Below are positions 24,983-34,318 of a DNA stretch of 55,649 nt, in pieces; the stretch's first letter is position 1; the number at the start of each line of letters is the position of its first letter. A model generated the notes under the pieces. That model did no database searches. It was given only the letters and a program-made list of their open reading frames with translations, and was not told where the DNA came from. Location of the stretch: positions 1-55,649 of the forward strand of contig CACZSN010000046.1 in assembly GCA_902783835.1 (NCBI GenBank). Reading direction: 5' to 3'. The translations under genes were made by a program, and so were the position numbers. This DNA is from an uncultured bacterium (GTDB taxonomy: Bacteria; Cyanobacteriota; Vampirovibrionia; Gastranaerophilales; Gastranaerophilaceae).

Positions 24983-26167
24983 TTATCTTCTTTTTGCTCC
25001 AAATACGTTGTAATCAAACGTAAATTGGATATCTACCGAGCTTTCTCTGTATTCAGCCGGCAAAGGTCTGAACGGTGCAGTCAATTTTACTGCATTTAAT
25101 GCCGCTCTGTCCGCCGATTGTAAACCTGAAGACTTGGAAACGCTTACGCCCAAAAGTCTTCCGTCACGAGCAATTGTGAATAACAATACAACTCGTCTGC
25201 TTTCTTCACCTTTCGGAGGATCCCAGTTGCGTTTAATTCTTTGTTGTAAATCACGCATATAAGGTCCGAAATCAGGTTCTCTGATTGCATCAATACCGGG
25301 TCGTCCGTTCGGATTTCCGGGTCCTGGGTTGCCGTAATTTCCGCGTCCTGAACCGTTTCCGACTCCTGAACCCACTCCGACTCCGGAACCGCCAGCTCTT
25401 GAGCCTGAACCTGTTCCGCCGACTCTGCTGCCTGTTCCCGTAGTCGGTGCAAAACTTAATCCTGAACCGCTACCTGAACCTTTTCCGCCGACTTTCTTGC
25501 CGCCGTTACCTGTTCCTGATGGTCTTGCTATCGGACCTGTTTCCGCAGGTGTTCCAATATTAGGAATATTTGTTTTCGGTACGGGAATTACAAAATCACT
25601 CTTCGGTTTATTTGTAACTCGCGGTGCAACCGGCTTAACTCCCGGACGAGGTGCCGGAGTCGGTGCTTGTACTCTTGCGGGAGCTGAATCTGTTTTGGAT
25701 TTATTTCCGAACAATGATTTTTTCGGTTTTTGAACGTTCTTTTTAGGTGCAGCAGGTGCAGGAGTTTGTGTTGCCTTCGGTTTTTGTTGTTTTACCGCAG
25801 GACTGCCTCCGCCTTGTTTCGGCATGGAAACCTTACGTTTCGGATCATGCTTTCCGCCCGCTCTTGAGTTTTTATCCGCACGAAATCTTGTATTTTTGTT
25901 AATCGGTGTTTGTTCTTTGTCGACCAAAACAAACTCGATGTCTTTCGGTTTTGCTTCCGGTTTATTAAACACGACAAATGATATGCCGAGTAAACCTGCA
26001 ATAAAAATAAATAACCATACCAAAAGAACCGCAAGGGGGTGAATTGCGGTTGATACCATAATTGATTTTCCTAATGATTCTTTTGGATCTGCTTTAAACA
26101 CGGCAGGAATTTTGTATTTACTTGTTTCCTGCTCTTCTGATTCTACGTATTTTCCTAAGATTGACAT
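24983..26167 (-). CDS. tonB: Energy transducer TonB
   Basis: A 394-residue protein: a cytoplasmic tail, one membrane helix (about 43-67), a long periplasmic linker rich in proline, lysine and then glycine/serine (about 70-295), and a TonB C-terminal domain (about 300-394, with DLQQRIKRNWDPP and VSVSKSSGLQSADRAALNAV). It carries energy from ExbB/ExbD to outer-membrane receptors. The linker's glycine repeats (GSGSG, GTGSRVGG, GNGSGRGN) are unusually long. It heads the tonB-exbB-exbD-exbD operon. No TonB-dependent receptor is encoded in the window. Confidence 0.92.
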   Translation of the reverse strand: MSILGKYVESEEQETSKYKIPAVFKADPKESLGKSIMVSTAIHPLAVLLVWLFIFIAGLLGISFVVFNKPEAKPKDIEFVLVDKEQTPINKNTRFRADKNSRAGGKHDPKRKVSMPKQGGGSPAVKQQKPKATQTPAPAAPKKNVQKPKKSLFGNKSKTDSAPARVQAPTPAPRPGVKPVAPRVTNKPKSDFVIPVPKTNIPNIGTPAETGPIARPSGTGNGGKKVGGKGSGSGSGLSFAPTTGTGSRVGGTGSGSRAGGSGVGVGSGVGNGSGRGNYGNPGPGNPNGRPGIDAIREPDFGPYMRDLQQRIKRNWDPPKGEESRRVVLLFTIARDGRLLGVSVSKSSGLQSADRAALNAVKLTAPFRPLPAEYRESSVDIQFTFDYNVFGAKRR

Positions 26168-26251
26168 AATTACTCTATAAGTTATCTACACAATTTACTT
26201 AAGTTTAACAGAAACTGTCGAACTTGCAAAATTGCTTAACTTACTTAACAT

Positions 26252-26989
26252 TTAATTAGCCGAGTTGACTGTAACAGGTTGGTCAATAGTAATTTCAATG
26301 TTTGAATTTGCGGGAATTTCAACATCTATACCTTTTGACCACAAAGATTTTGCAACACCGATACCGCCGCCGATTGCAGTACCCAAAGCAGCACCTTTAC
26401 CGACCGAACCGCCTGAAATTGCACCGCCGACAAGACCTGCCAATGCACCTGCACCTGCTCCTAATGCTGTATCTTTAACATATGTTTTTGCGGTATCTTT
26501 TGCGGTTCCTGCGACCAAAATACCTGTTCCGTCCGTCGTTTTAATCATCGCGGAGATAGGAATTACATTTCCGTAAGGAGTTACAATTTGTGTAAATCTT
26601 ACTTGCAATTGTCCGTTAATGCCTGCGTGGTTACCTTTTTTAGCAAGGGTTACGTTTCCTTGAAGCGTACTTCCGGCAGGAGCTACCAATGTATTGTTGT
26701 AATAAAAATTATTTGCCAAAATTGCTGTTACTGCTTGTCCCAATGAAGCTGTTTCCGAACTTAAAGTTGCAGTTGTTGTAATATTAATGCTTGTACCTGC
26801 AGGAACTACCACGATACTTCCTTTTAAAGGTTGATTAGCTGTCGGGGTATAAGGAACTTGTTGATATTGTTGGTATTGTTGTGATACTACCGGTGTTGCG
26901 GGAGTTGCCGAAAAATTGCTTGCCGCAAGTGCAGGAACTACCGTCATTGAAAGTGCAATAGCCAATGCTGTAACTTTATTCGTCTTCAT
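26252..26989 (-). CDS. Exported protein with a VirB10-like barrel segment and glycine zipper
   Basis: A 245-residue protein. Residues 1-23 are a Sec signal (ending ALAA). A Q/P-rich linker leads to a beta-rich segment (about 58-155) with VVPAGTSINI, then VAPAGSTLQG and VTPYGNVIPISAMI, a spacing like the VirB10/TrbI C-terminal domain. A glycine zipper follows (about 176-212, GAGAGALAGLVGGA and similar), which may insert in a membrane, and a short final strand region. The same segment occurs in the proteins at 27035-27616 and 51463-52149. Function unknown. It is followed on the same strand by the tonB operon 84 bases away. Confidence 0.65.
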   Translation of the reverse strand: MKTNKVTALAIALSMTVVPALAASNFSATPATPVVSQQYQQYQQVPYTPTANQPLKGSIVVVPAGTSINITTTATLSSETASLGQAVTAILANNFYYNNTLVAPAGSTLQGNVTLAKKGNHAGINGQLQVRFTQIVTPYGNVIPISAMIKTTDGTGILVAGTAKDTAKTYVKDTALGAGAGALAGLVGGAISGGSVGKGAALGTAIGGGIGVAKSLWSKGIDVEIPANSNIEITIDQPVTVNSAN

Positions 26990-27034
26990 ATCCTAATCTC
27001 CTCTTTTTTTTACTCACAATATTATAAAGAATTT

Positions 27035-27616
27035 TTAATTTATTTTCAAATCTTTTTGAATTATTACGAAATATTCATCTCCGGTTTTAAGATGAGTATG
27101 TTTTCCAAAGCCGTAAATATTCAACGGTTGGAGTTGCAATATCGGATCCCATCCTTCATTATAGTGGGCAACTGTCTTGTAATATGCCGGTTTCGTCTGT
27201 TTTCCGCCGATATAATCGTTACCGTCACCTGCAATATGCCCGTCAATATAATAAGTTCTCGAGTACGAAAGTTCTCCGTCCGGTGTTACGATTTTGTTAA
27301 GTTTTATTTTAATTGCGGCATCCATACCCTGAACAGGTTCACGTATATCTTCCACTACACCGTAGATGTGGGAGTTTTTGGGAAAAACAAGAAATTCATC
27401 AATGAACATATCCGTTACATTGATAAATTCACATTCATCACCTATATCGTTTGCAAAAGTATTTATCCCGCGTAAATTTACTACCCGCAATAATGTTCCG
27501 GCCTTAATGATTATGGGCTTTTCTGGAATTGTTTCATCGGGATAATACCTGTCGAACGTCACCGCTCCGACTTGCAAACCTAAAAATATTAATAATATCG
27601 AAAGAAAATATTTCAT
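27035..27616 (-). CDS. Exported protein with a VirB10-like barrel segment
   Basis: A 193-residue protein with an 18-residue signal peptide (ending QVGA). Residues about 35-125 share the pattern of the neighbour at 26252-26989: IIIKAGTLLRV, VFPKNSHIYG, and KIVTPDGELSY. It lacks the glycine zipper and ends in an aromatic, glycine-poor region. Function unknown; a periplasmic or outer-membrane-associated role is inferred from the signal. No good Shine-Dalgarno is visible. It precedes the 26252-26989 gene by 45 bases on the same strand. Confidence 0.6.
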   Translation of the reverse strand: MKYFLSILLIFLGLQVGAVTFDRYYPDETIPEKPIIIKAGTLLRVVNLRGINTFANDIGDECEFINVTDMFIDEFLVFPKNSHIYGVVEDIREPVQGMDAAIKIKLNKIVTPDGELSYSRTYYIDGHIAGDGNDYIGGKQTKPAYYKTVAHYNEGWDPILQLQPLNIYGFGKHTHLKTGDEYFVIIQKDLKIN

Positions 27617-27707
27617 ATATTTTATAATAATAAATTTTTAAAAAAAATACATAATATGACTATATTAAATTTTCAAATTTTTTGTATAATAATTTTAGGA
27701 AGAAAAA

Positions 27708-28412
27708 ATGAATTTATACGTAGTTTCAGACAAACAAGGTTCAGGCAAAACCTTAATAACAGCGGGAATTTCCGCAACAATGCAATCCCTCGGATATTCG
27801 GTCGGATACTATAAACCCGTACAAACGGGGGCATATGTCCAAAACGGATTTGTGACATCTCAAGATATTACGTTTATCAAAAAAATCGACCCAAATCTTA
27901 ATACGGTTGTTTCTTATGTTTTCAAATCGGATGCTTTTCCGTATTTAGCGGCACAAGCTGAAAAACAATCCGTTCAACCTGAAATTTTAGTCAAAGATTT
28001 TTTAACGTTAAGAAAAACTTCCGAAATAGTTATGGTTGAGTCTTGCGGCGGACTTTTGACCCCATATTCCGAAAATATGCGTTCGATTGATTTTGCACAA
28101 GCTTTACAAACCGATATTTTGATTGTGGCAGAACAATCCACCGAAGGTTTTGAAAAAGTTTTGATGATGGTTGAAGCGGCAAGACATGCCGGACTTAACG
28201 TTCGAGGTATCATTATAAATAAATTTATTAAAACGGATGATTTAAATCTTAAAAATCTTCCCGCCCTTCTTGAAGCATATTCAGGAATTCCTGTGGTCGG
28301 CATTGTCGGTTGTTTGCCGAAAATTACACCGTCGGGCTTAATTGACACAGTTTTACATTCGATTGATTTGGAAACAATTTTCGGGGTAAAAATTCCGAAA
28401 CTTTCAAGATAA
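27708..28412 (+). CDS. Dethiobiotin synthetase-like ATPase (BioD family)
   Basis: A 234-residue P-loop protein. The loop is SDKQGSGKTLITAG (7-20), followed by YYKPVQTGA with the BioD-type lysine, and ESCGGLLTPYSEN where BioD has the E-G-AGGLLVP motif. BioD closes the ureido ring of biotin using CO2 and ATP. The P-loop differs from the classical GTDTGVGKT and no other bio gene is near, so biotin synthesis is likely but not certain; a BioD-like regulatory ATPase is the alternative. AGGAAG precedes the ATG. It converges with the cysteine-cluster gene, with two bases between the stops. Confidence 0.75.
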   Translation: MNLYVVSDKQGSGKTLITAGISATMQSLGYSVGYYKPVQTGAYVQNGFVTSQDITFIKKIDPNLNTVVSYVFKSDAFPYLAAQAEKQSVQPEILVKDFLTLRKTSEIVMVESCGGLLTPYSENMRSIDFAQALQTDILIVAEQSTEGFEKVLMMVEAARHAGLNVRGIIINKFIKTDDLNLKNLPALLEAYSGIPVVGIVGCLPKITPSGLIDTVLHSIDLETIFGVKIPKLSR

Positions 28413-28414
28413 AA

Positions 28415-28810
28415 TTAATCATTTAAGTATTCATCAAAAGATTTTTTAACAACTTTATACCCGCAACCGTCGGGCATTTTCGCATAAAAAGATAATTTCT
28501 TTTTCGGATATTTTCGGCAAAGTCTCGGACGTTTGTCATAAACCGTACAAAGTCCGTCATCGCCAATATATTTACACGCAAAAACAAAATTTCCGTTTTC
28601 ATCTTTTTCTTTTATATAAAATCTTTTATATGAAGGAAAAATTTTTTTCATAAATTCAAATTCTTTTTCGGAATACATATAGGCAGAATACACATTACGA
28701 CAACATTTTCCGCACTTTTTGCACTCCCCGACAATTTTGTAATCCTGTCTTTCGGGGACAAAATATGATAAAAATTCCCAATATAACGATTTTATAAAAT
28801 CTGTAATCAT
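28415..28810 (-). CDS. YkgJ family zinc/iron cysteine-cluster protein
   Basis: A 131-residue protein with the family's cysteine pattern: CKKCGKCCRNVY (about 29-40), FACKYIGDDGLCTVYDKRPRLCRKYP (about 72-97) and a late cysteine in the PDGCGYK segment. The eight or so cysteines probably hold a metal cluster. No enzymatic role is established for the family. It is monocistronic and divergent from the PBP1A gene. Confidence 0.85.
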   Translation of the reverse strand: MITDFIKSLYWEFLSYFVPERQDYKIVGECKKCGKCCRNVYSAYMYSEKEFEFMKKIFPSYKRFYIKEKDENGNFVFACKYIGDDGLCTVYDKRPRLCRKYPKKKLSFYAKMPDGCGYKVVKKSFDEYLND

Positions 28811-28883
28811 TTTTGTTTTATATAGTATTATGATAGAATAACAGTGAATTAGATATTAAAATATTATCATACAAGGAAAAGAA

Positions 28884-28943
28884 ATGGCAAAGAAAAAAGG
28901 AAGTAAAAAAGGCAAACAAAAAAAAGATAATCCTTTATTTTAA
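28884..28943 (+). pseudogene. 5' fragment of the PBP1A gene, cut off by an in-frame TAA
   Basis: ATG 28884, with AAGGA seven bases upstream, opens a 19-codon lysine-rich frame (MAKKKGSKKGKQKKDNPLF) that ends at TAA 28941-28943. Frame is kept exactly: codons after the stop read FIKASFVTIVAISLAFVIM and on into PBP1A. This is the normal basic cytoplasmic tail plus membrane anchor of a class A PBP, split by one stop codon. Confidence 0.75.
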
Positions 28944-28982
28944 TTTATAAAGGCTTCGTTTGTCACTATTGTTGCAATAAGT

Positions 28983-31031
28983 TTGGCTTTTGTTATTATG
29001 CTGAAATTATTCTTGATGACTCAACCGCCTATTCCTAATTTGGAAAATTTTAAACCTAATCAGGTTACTCAAATTTATTCAAATGACGGCGAACTCATCA
29101 AAACATTTACGGCATACAAGTTTGAACCGACTCACATTAAAGATGTCCCGAAAAATTTGGTCAATGCCTTAATTGCAACCGAAGATAAAAATTTCTACAA
29201 ACACCAAGGTTATGACCTTTTCGGTATTGTTCGTTCAACTTTTGCAAACATTTCCGCAAGAAGAACCGTTCAGGGTGCAAGTACAATTACTCAACAATTA
29301 TCAAGAATTTTGTTCTTATCAAACGAAAGAAGTTTTAACAGAAAAATTAAAGAAATCATTATCGCATCAAGAATTGAAAAATCTTTGACAAAAGACCAAA
29401 TTCTTGAAATGTATTTGAACAACGTATATTTAGGCTCAGGGGCATACGGTGCGGCAGGTGCGGCTGCAACTTACTTTAACAAGCCGCTCAAAGACTTAAC
29501 CCTTGCGGAATGTGCCTTGATTGCAGGTTTACCGCAAGCTCCTTCGGTCTACTCGCCTTTCAATAACAAAGATCTTGCTCTCAAACGTCGTGCCAAGGTT
29601 TTGGACAGAATGTATAAAATGAAATACATTACAAAAGATGAAATGAAAAAGGCTAAAGATGAACCCTTGAAACTCAGTCAGGCTGTCGGTGCAAGAACAT
29701 TGAACAGAGCTCCTTACTTTGTTGATTATGTTATGCAGGAACTTGAAGAATTAGGTTTTGATGAACAAGATATTTCTCAAGGCGGATACAAAATCACGAC
29801 GACTTTGAATTACAAAGTTCAAAAAGCCGCTGAAGACGCGGTAAACAGAAATCTTGCCTCTTGGGGATTGTCAGGAAGCAAAAACCAAGCAGCAGTCTTT
29901 TCATTCTCTCCCGTTGACGGAAAAATTCTTGCATATGTCGGCGGCAAAAATTACGCTCAAAGCCAATACGACAGAGTAACTCAAGCAGTTCGTCCGCCGG
30001 GATCATCTTTCAAACCGTTCGTTTACGCAACGGCTGTTTATAAAGGTTGGTCTCCTAACGATATTATTGACGATACACCGTTTTCTATCGGTTCTTGGTC
30101 ACCTCGAAATTACGGCAACAAATACAGAGGAAAAATTCCGCTTTATAAAGCTTTGGCATTATCTTCAAACGTAGCTGCCGTAAGACTTATCGATGATGTC
30201 GGAATTAAACCCGTAATCATAATGGCTCGTGAATTGGGCATTACAACACCTTTGGCAAATGATTCAACTATTGCATTGGGTTCAAACGGTGTAAAATTAT
30301 ATGATATGACAATTGCATTCGGTGTTTTTGCAAACGGCGGATTTAAGGTTAAACCGTTCTCTGTTTTGAAAGTTGAAACCGCAAGAGGCAAAACGATTTA
30401 TTCAGCCGACAAAGTTTCAAAAACAAAAGTATTACACTTTGAAACTGCAGGTGCAGTAAATGCAATGCTTGAACAGGTTATCTCTGCCGGTACGGGTGTT
30501 GCCGCAAAAATCGGTGTGGCTCAAGCAGGTAAAACAGGTACAACGGATGATTGCAAAGATGCATGGTTCGTAGGTTATACCCCCGATATCTCAACAGGTG
30601 TTTGGGTCGGAAATGATGATAACTCCAAACTCCCCGGAATTACGGGAGGTACGCTCCCCGCAATTATTTGGAGAGATACAATGAAAGTTATTGCAGACTC
30701 CGAAAAAGATGCAAAATTTGCATATCCTAAATTTGAACTTAAAGCTTCAACACGCGTTCCGCAAGCCGAAATAACGGAAAAAGTCGAAGATAATAACCAA
30801 AACCCCGACAAATCCGCTCAGGAAGAAATCGAAAAACGCTTGCAACAACAAGAACAAGCTATGAAAGAACAAATGAATAAACCTCAAGCTCCGGTTCGCA
30901 AACCAAATTATGAAACACCTCTTGAACCGGTAAGATTAACTCCTGCGGAACCGAGCAGAAATTTCAACGAAAATTTAAATAACCAAAAAGCTCAAACAAG
31001 CGGCGGCGGTTCACAAGGCAGATTTTTATAA
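28983..31031 (+). CDS. Class A penicillin-binding protein (PBP1A-type)
   Basis: Bifunctional peptidoglycan synthase in the inner membrane. The 682-residue frame from TTG 28983 holds a glycosyltransferase GT51 domain (EDKNFYKHQGYD with the catalytic Glu at 67, VQGASTITQQLSR, RKIKEIIIASRIE) and a transpeptidase domain (SSFK active site, SSN, and KTGTT), then a Q/P-rich tail of about 100 residues. The true gene start is probably ATG 28884, but an in-frame TAA at 28941 separates that tail; starting at TTG 28983 leaves only a shortened membrane helix and has no clear Shine-Dalgarno. The gene is therefore either damaged, read through, restarted internally, or miscalled at one base. A terminator follows. 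Confidence 0.9.
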   Translation: MAFVIMLKLFLMTQPPIPNLENFKPNQVTQIYSNDGELIKTFTAYKFEPTHIKDVPKNLVNALIATEDKNFYKHQGYDLFGIVRSTFANISARRTVQGASTITQQLSRILFLSNERSFNRKIKEIIIASRIEKSLTKDQILEMYLNNVYLGSGAYGAAGAAATYFNKPLKDLTLAECALIAGLPQAPSVYSPFNNKDLALKRRAKVLDRMYKMKYITKDEMKKAKDEPLKLSQAVGARTLNRAPYFVDYVMQELEELGFDEQDISQGGYKITTTLNYKVQKAAEDAVNRNLASWGLSGSKNQAAVFSFSPVDGKILAYVGGKNYAQSQYDRVTQAVRPPGSSFKPFVYATAVYKGWSPNDIIDDTPFSIGSWSPRNYGNKYRGKIPLYKALALSSNVAAVRLIDDVGIKPVIIMARELGITTPLANDSTIALGSNGVKLYDMTIAFGVFANGGFKVKPFSVLKVETARGKTIYSADKVSKTKVLHFETAGAVNAMLEQVISAGTGVAAKIGVAQAGKTGTTDDCKDAWFVGYTPDISTGVWVGNDDNSKLPGITGGTLPAIIWRDTMKVIADSEKDAKFAYPKFELKASTRVPQAEITEKVEDNNQNPDKSAQEEIEKRLQQQEQAMKEQMNKPQAPVRKPNYETPLEPVRLTPAEPSRNFNENLNNQKAQTSGGGSQGRFL

Positions 31032-31044
31032 TTAAAAAAATATA

Positions 31045-31075
31045 TTAAAGCAACCTTAAACGGTTGCTTTTTTTT
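31045..31075 (+). terminator. Rho-independent terminator of the PBP1A gene
   Basis: AAAGCAACC (31047-31055) pairs with GGTTGCTTT (31062-31070), followed by more T's. Confidence 0.9.
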
Positions 31076-31189
31076 GCCAAGTTTTTAAATTCAATTCACA
31101 AACCGTAACGCAAAGAACAATTGCAAAAACAATCAATCCCGCCTATTGGACTTTTACGTTATTACGGTTTTAAAGTAATAATTTTACTT

Positions 31190-32530
31190 TTAAGTTTTCA
31201 TATTTAGATATAATTTTGTTTCCTCAACGATGACATTAGACAAAGCGACCAAGGCAATCAAGTTCGGAACCGCCATTAAGCCGTTTACAATATCCGCTAA
31301 AATCCAAATTACATCTAATTTCAAGAATACTCCGAGAGCAATCATCATAATGAAAATAACTCTGTACGGAGTAATTCCTTTAACTCCGAATAAATACACG
31401 CAAGCTCTTTCGCCGTAATAATTCCAACCCAAAATTGTTGTAAAGGCAAAAAGGACAAGCGACAAAGTTAACAAAATGCTTCCGAAATTGCCAAAACCTT
31501 GGACAAATGCGGCGGAAGTCATCGCAGCACCGCTGTATTCTCCGGACCAAACCCCCGTCAATACTAAAACGAGACCTGTCATTGAGCAAACGATAATTGT
31601 ATCGATAAATGTTCCCGTCATCGAAATCAAGCCTTGTTCCGACGGATAGTGAGTTTTCGCGGCGGCGGCAGCAATCGGAGCAGAACCGAGACCTGCTTCG
31701 TTAGAGAAAATACCTCTTGCGACACCGCTTTGCATAGCCATCATAATTGTTGACCCTGCAAATCCGCCCACAGCAGCACTTCCCGTAAATGCATCCTTAA
31801 CAATCAATCTGATTGCATCCGGTACGGATGTAATATTCATACAAATTATCACAAATGATATACCGATATAAAAAATTGCCATAAAAGGTATCAATTTTGA
31901 AGTAACTTTTGCAATATTTTTTAATCCGCCAAAAATAATTGAACCGACAATGATTGTCAAAATTATATTTGTCACCAATTTCGGCACACCAAATGAAATA
32001 TTTACACTATCGATAATCGCATTAACTTGCGGAAAAGTACCGATTCCGAAAAAAGCAACAAGCATAGTTGCAAAAGCAAAAAAGATTGCAAGCGGTTTAT
32101 ATTTTTCGCCCATACCTTTGCGAATATAATACATCGGGCCGCCGGAAATGTTGCGATTTTTATCAACGGAACGATATTTTATGGCAAGCAAACCTTCTGC
32201 ATATTTTGTCGCCATTCCGAAAAATGCAGCAACCCACATCCAAAATAATGCCCCGGGACCGCCCATTTTGACCGCTGTTGCAACACCTACGATATTTCCC
32301 GTTCCGACCGTTGCGGCAAGTGCCACGCAAAGCGATTTGAAACTTGAAACTTCACCCTTACCCTTATTTTCAGCTTTGAAAATCAATTTTAATGCAAGCG
32401 GTAATTTGAAAACTTGCAAAAAACCCAATCGGATTGTCAAATAAATCCCCGTACCGATTAAAAGAATTATCAGCGGAGCTCCCCAAAGGAATGTATCTAT
32501 TTTATTTAAGATTGATAAACATACTTCCAT
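31190..32530 (-). CDS. Sodium:alanine/glycine symporter, AGCS family
   Basis: A 446-residue inner-membrane symporter with about 11 spans that imports alanine or glycine with sodium. Family marks include the N-terminal LWGAPLIILLIGTGIYLTIRLGF stretch, ALAATVGTGNIVGVATAV, GGPMYYIRKGMG and FSNEAGLGSAPIAAAAA. Substrate preference is inferred from the family. It is a single minus-strand gene between the PBP1A terminator and the sigma-factor gene. Confidence 0.93.
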   Translation of the reverse strand: MEVCLSILNKIDTFLWGAPLIILLIGTGIYLTIRLGFLQVFKLPLALKLIFKAENKGKGEVSSFKSLCVALAATVGTGNIVGVATAVKMGGPGALFWMWVAAFFGMATKYAEGLLAIKYRSVDKNRNISGGPMYYIRKGMGEKYKPLAIFFAFATMLVAFFGIGTFPQVNAIIDSVNISFGVPKLVTNIILTIIVGSIIFGGLKNIAKVTSKLIPFMAIFYIGISFVIICMNITSVPDAIRLIVKDAFTGSAAVGGFAGSTIMMAMQSGVARGIFSNEAGLGSAPIAAAAAKTHYPSEQGLISMTGTFIDTIIVCSMTGLVLVLTGVWSGEYSGAAMTSAAFVQGFGNFGSILLTLSLVLFAFTTILGWNYYGERACVYLFGVKGITPYRVIFIMMIALGVFLKLDVIWILADIVNGLMAVPNLIALVALSNVIVEETKLYLNMKT

Positions 32531-32587
32531 ACGGTTTTTATCATATCATAAACAAAAACCTTACAAAAAAATATAAGAATTACCGTT

Positions 32588-33412
32588 TTAGCAAATCGAT
32601 TTTTTCATTCTTTCGGCTTTTTGACCTGAAAGAATATTTTTTAATTTCATAATTGCCTGTGCGTGAAGCTGACAAACTCTTGATTCCGAAACTTCAATAG
32701 TTTCGCCGATTTCCTTCAAGGTCATGTTCTTTTGGTAGTACAAGACCATTATCATTCTTTCACGTTCCGGCAAGCTCTTCAGCGCCATTTGCAATTCTTT
32801 TTTAGTATCTTTTTCTTCAAGTCTGTCAAGCGGGTTTACGGAATTTGTATCTTCAATCGTATCAATAATTTCGATACTTTCGTCAGAAGAACCTTTTTTG
32901 TCGTAAAGCGAACCTACTGTTGTTGTTTCCGCCAAAATAGCATCAACTTTTTCTTTTTCAATACCCAAAACCTCACCAATTTCGGAAGAAGTAGCAGGTC
33001 TGCCGAGTTCCTGACGTAATTTTTCGGCAGCCTCTTTAACGTCTTTTATCTTCTTTCTGGTGCTTCTCGGCATCCAATCTTGAGAACGGATTTTATCAAT
33101 AATCGTGCCGCGAATACGCATAATCGCATACGTTTCAAATCTTGCACCTTTGTCGGGTGAAAATTTTTCAATAGCATCAATCAAACCTTCAACACCGTAA
33201 CCCGTAATATCGTCTGCGGAAAATGATGGCGGTAAATTACCCTTAATACGACCGATAACGAATTTTGTGAGGTACAAATATTGGATAATCAACTGATCAC
33301 GAAGTTTTTTGTTTCCTCGGTCATCAAAAAATGCATACCAAAGCTTTTCGAGTTCTTCCGTCGAAAGCCTTTTTACTTTATTATATGCATCTGTACCAAA
33401 TCCGTCTGTCAT
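32588..33412 (-). CDS. RNA polymerase sigma factor, FliA/WhiG type
   Basis: A 274-residue sigma-70 family factor. Region 2 is visible as DDITGYGVEGLIDAIEKFSPDKGARFETYAIMRIRGTIID, region 3 as ATSSEIGEVLGIEKEKVD, and region 4 as MTLKEIGETIEVSESRVCQLHAQAIMKLK. The RGTIIDKIRSQDW-PRS run and lack of region 1.1 place it in the FliA/WhiG/SigB-like alternative group, not the primary sigma factor. No flagellar gene or anti-sigma factor is adjacent, so the regulon cannot be guessed; type IV pilus or stress genes are possible. Monocistronic. Confidence 0.9.
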   Translation of the reverse strand: MTDGFGTDAYNKVKRLSTEELEKLWYAFFDDRGNKKLRDQLIIQYLYLTKFVIGRIKGNLPPSFSADDITGYGVEGLIDAIEKFSPDKGARFETYAIMRIRGTIIDKIRSQDWMPRSTRKKIKDVKEAAEKLRQELGRPATSSEIGEVLGIEKEKVDAILAETTTVGSLYDKKGSSDESIEIIDTIEDTNSVNPLDRLEEKDTKKELQMALKSLPERERMIMVLYYQKNMTLKEIGETIEVSESRVCQLHAQAIMKLKNILSGQKAERMKKSIC

Positions 33413-33562
33413 TTGATTTAAAGGGGAAACCCTTCCTTCCCTGTCGTCTGAATTCCGTTTTACGTTATAATTCTACGGCAGAATAATTTTTTTTTTATCC
33501 TATATTAATAGGACTTTTTTAAGATATGTTACATGAAAAATATAAAGTTTTCAACTGCCTTG

Positions 33563-34318
33563 TTATATCTGCTTTTGTTTTGCAAAATTTACTTTAAGCA
33601 AAAATACAAGCGGAATTACCAAAAAGGTTACAAGTGCCGCAAATTGGAACAAATCAGCGAAAGCAGAGAGTTTTGCCTGTACCAAAAGTTGTTTGTACAA
33701 CATCGCATTTGCTTTTCTTGCTGCGGAAATTGAAGGAAGATTATGCATAAAAAATCCCTTCAAAACACTGAAATGCTTTACAAATACCGGATTATAGACA
33801 CTCATATTTTTAAGCAAATATGTTTGGTGAACTTGGGACAAACTTATCGCAAAACTTGAGGCAAGTGACGTAAACATAGACCCCGTAACGCATTTCGACA
33901 AACTGTGAATGCCGGCAGCATCAGGAATTTTATCCTTTGGCAACGTACCGAGTGCAAGAGCCGAAATCGGTACAAGTGCAAATACCGAGCCGATTCCGAA
34001 CAAAACGTTCGACAAAATAATCGCCGTCGGAGAAGATTGCAAGTTCAAATTTGCACACATCGCAATCGATGTTCCGATAAACACAAAGCCTGACGCAATC
34101 AAAAGCCTTAAATCGTACATCTGGCAAAGTTTTCCGATAAAGAATAATGCCACGCACGCAACGACACGGCTTGCCAATGCCAAACCTGTTAACGATGCCG
34201 TATAATGCATTAAATCTTGATAATATTGCGGTAACAAAATAATCGTTACGCAAACCATTACGTTGACCAAAACTCCCATAAGGATTGCAGGGATTAAAAT
34301 CAATTCAATAATTGCCAT
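33563..34318 (-). CDS. 5'-truncated MFS transporter remnant (EmrB/QacA-like C-terminal half)
   Basis: A 251-residue frame with six or seven hydrophobic spans. It aligns by pattern with only the second half of 14-span DHA2 drug:proton antiporters: LPQYYQDLMHYTASLTGLAL, then PDAAGIHSLSKCVTGSMFTSLASS, where EmrB has its GxxNxxRxLGGSxG region. The N-terminal half, with its signature motifs, is missing. The frame has a TGA a few codons upstream of ATG 34318 and that ATG lacks a Shine-Dalgarno. It is probably a decaying remnant, although a small stand-alone membrane protein cannot be excluded. Confidence 0.6.
   Translation of the reverse strand: MAIIELILIPAILMGVLVNVMVCVTIILLPQYYQDLMHYTASLTGLALASRVVACVALFFIGKLCQMYDLRLLIASGFVFIGTSIAMCANLNLQSSPTAIILSNVLFGIGSVFALVPISALALGTLPKDKIPDAAGIHSLSKCVTGSMFTSLASSFAISLSQVHQTYLLKNMSVYNPVFVKHFSVLKGFFMHNLPSISAARKANAMLYKQLLVQAKLSAFADLFQFAALVTFLVIPLVFLLKVNFAKQKQI

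Noticed and set aside
24983..26167. Glycine-rich repetitive stretch in tonB considered as a tandem DNA repeat.
   Set aside because: Repeats are short, irregular and codon-level; they are a low-complexity linker rather than a tandem-repeat locus.
33498..33520. Hairpin TCCTAT ATTA ATAGGA followed by a T tract on the plus strand.
   Set aside because: It looks like a plus-strand terminator but no plus-strand gene ends there, and the stem is AT-rich and weak; on the minus strand no T tract follows.
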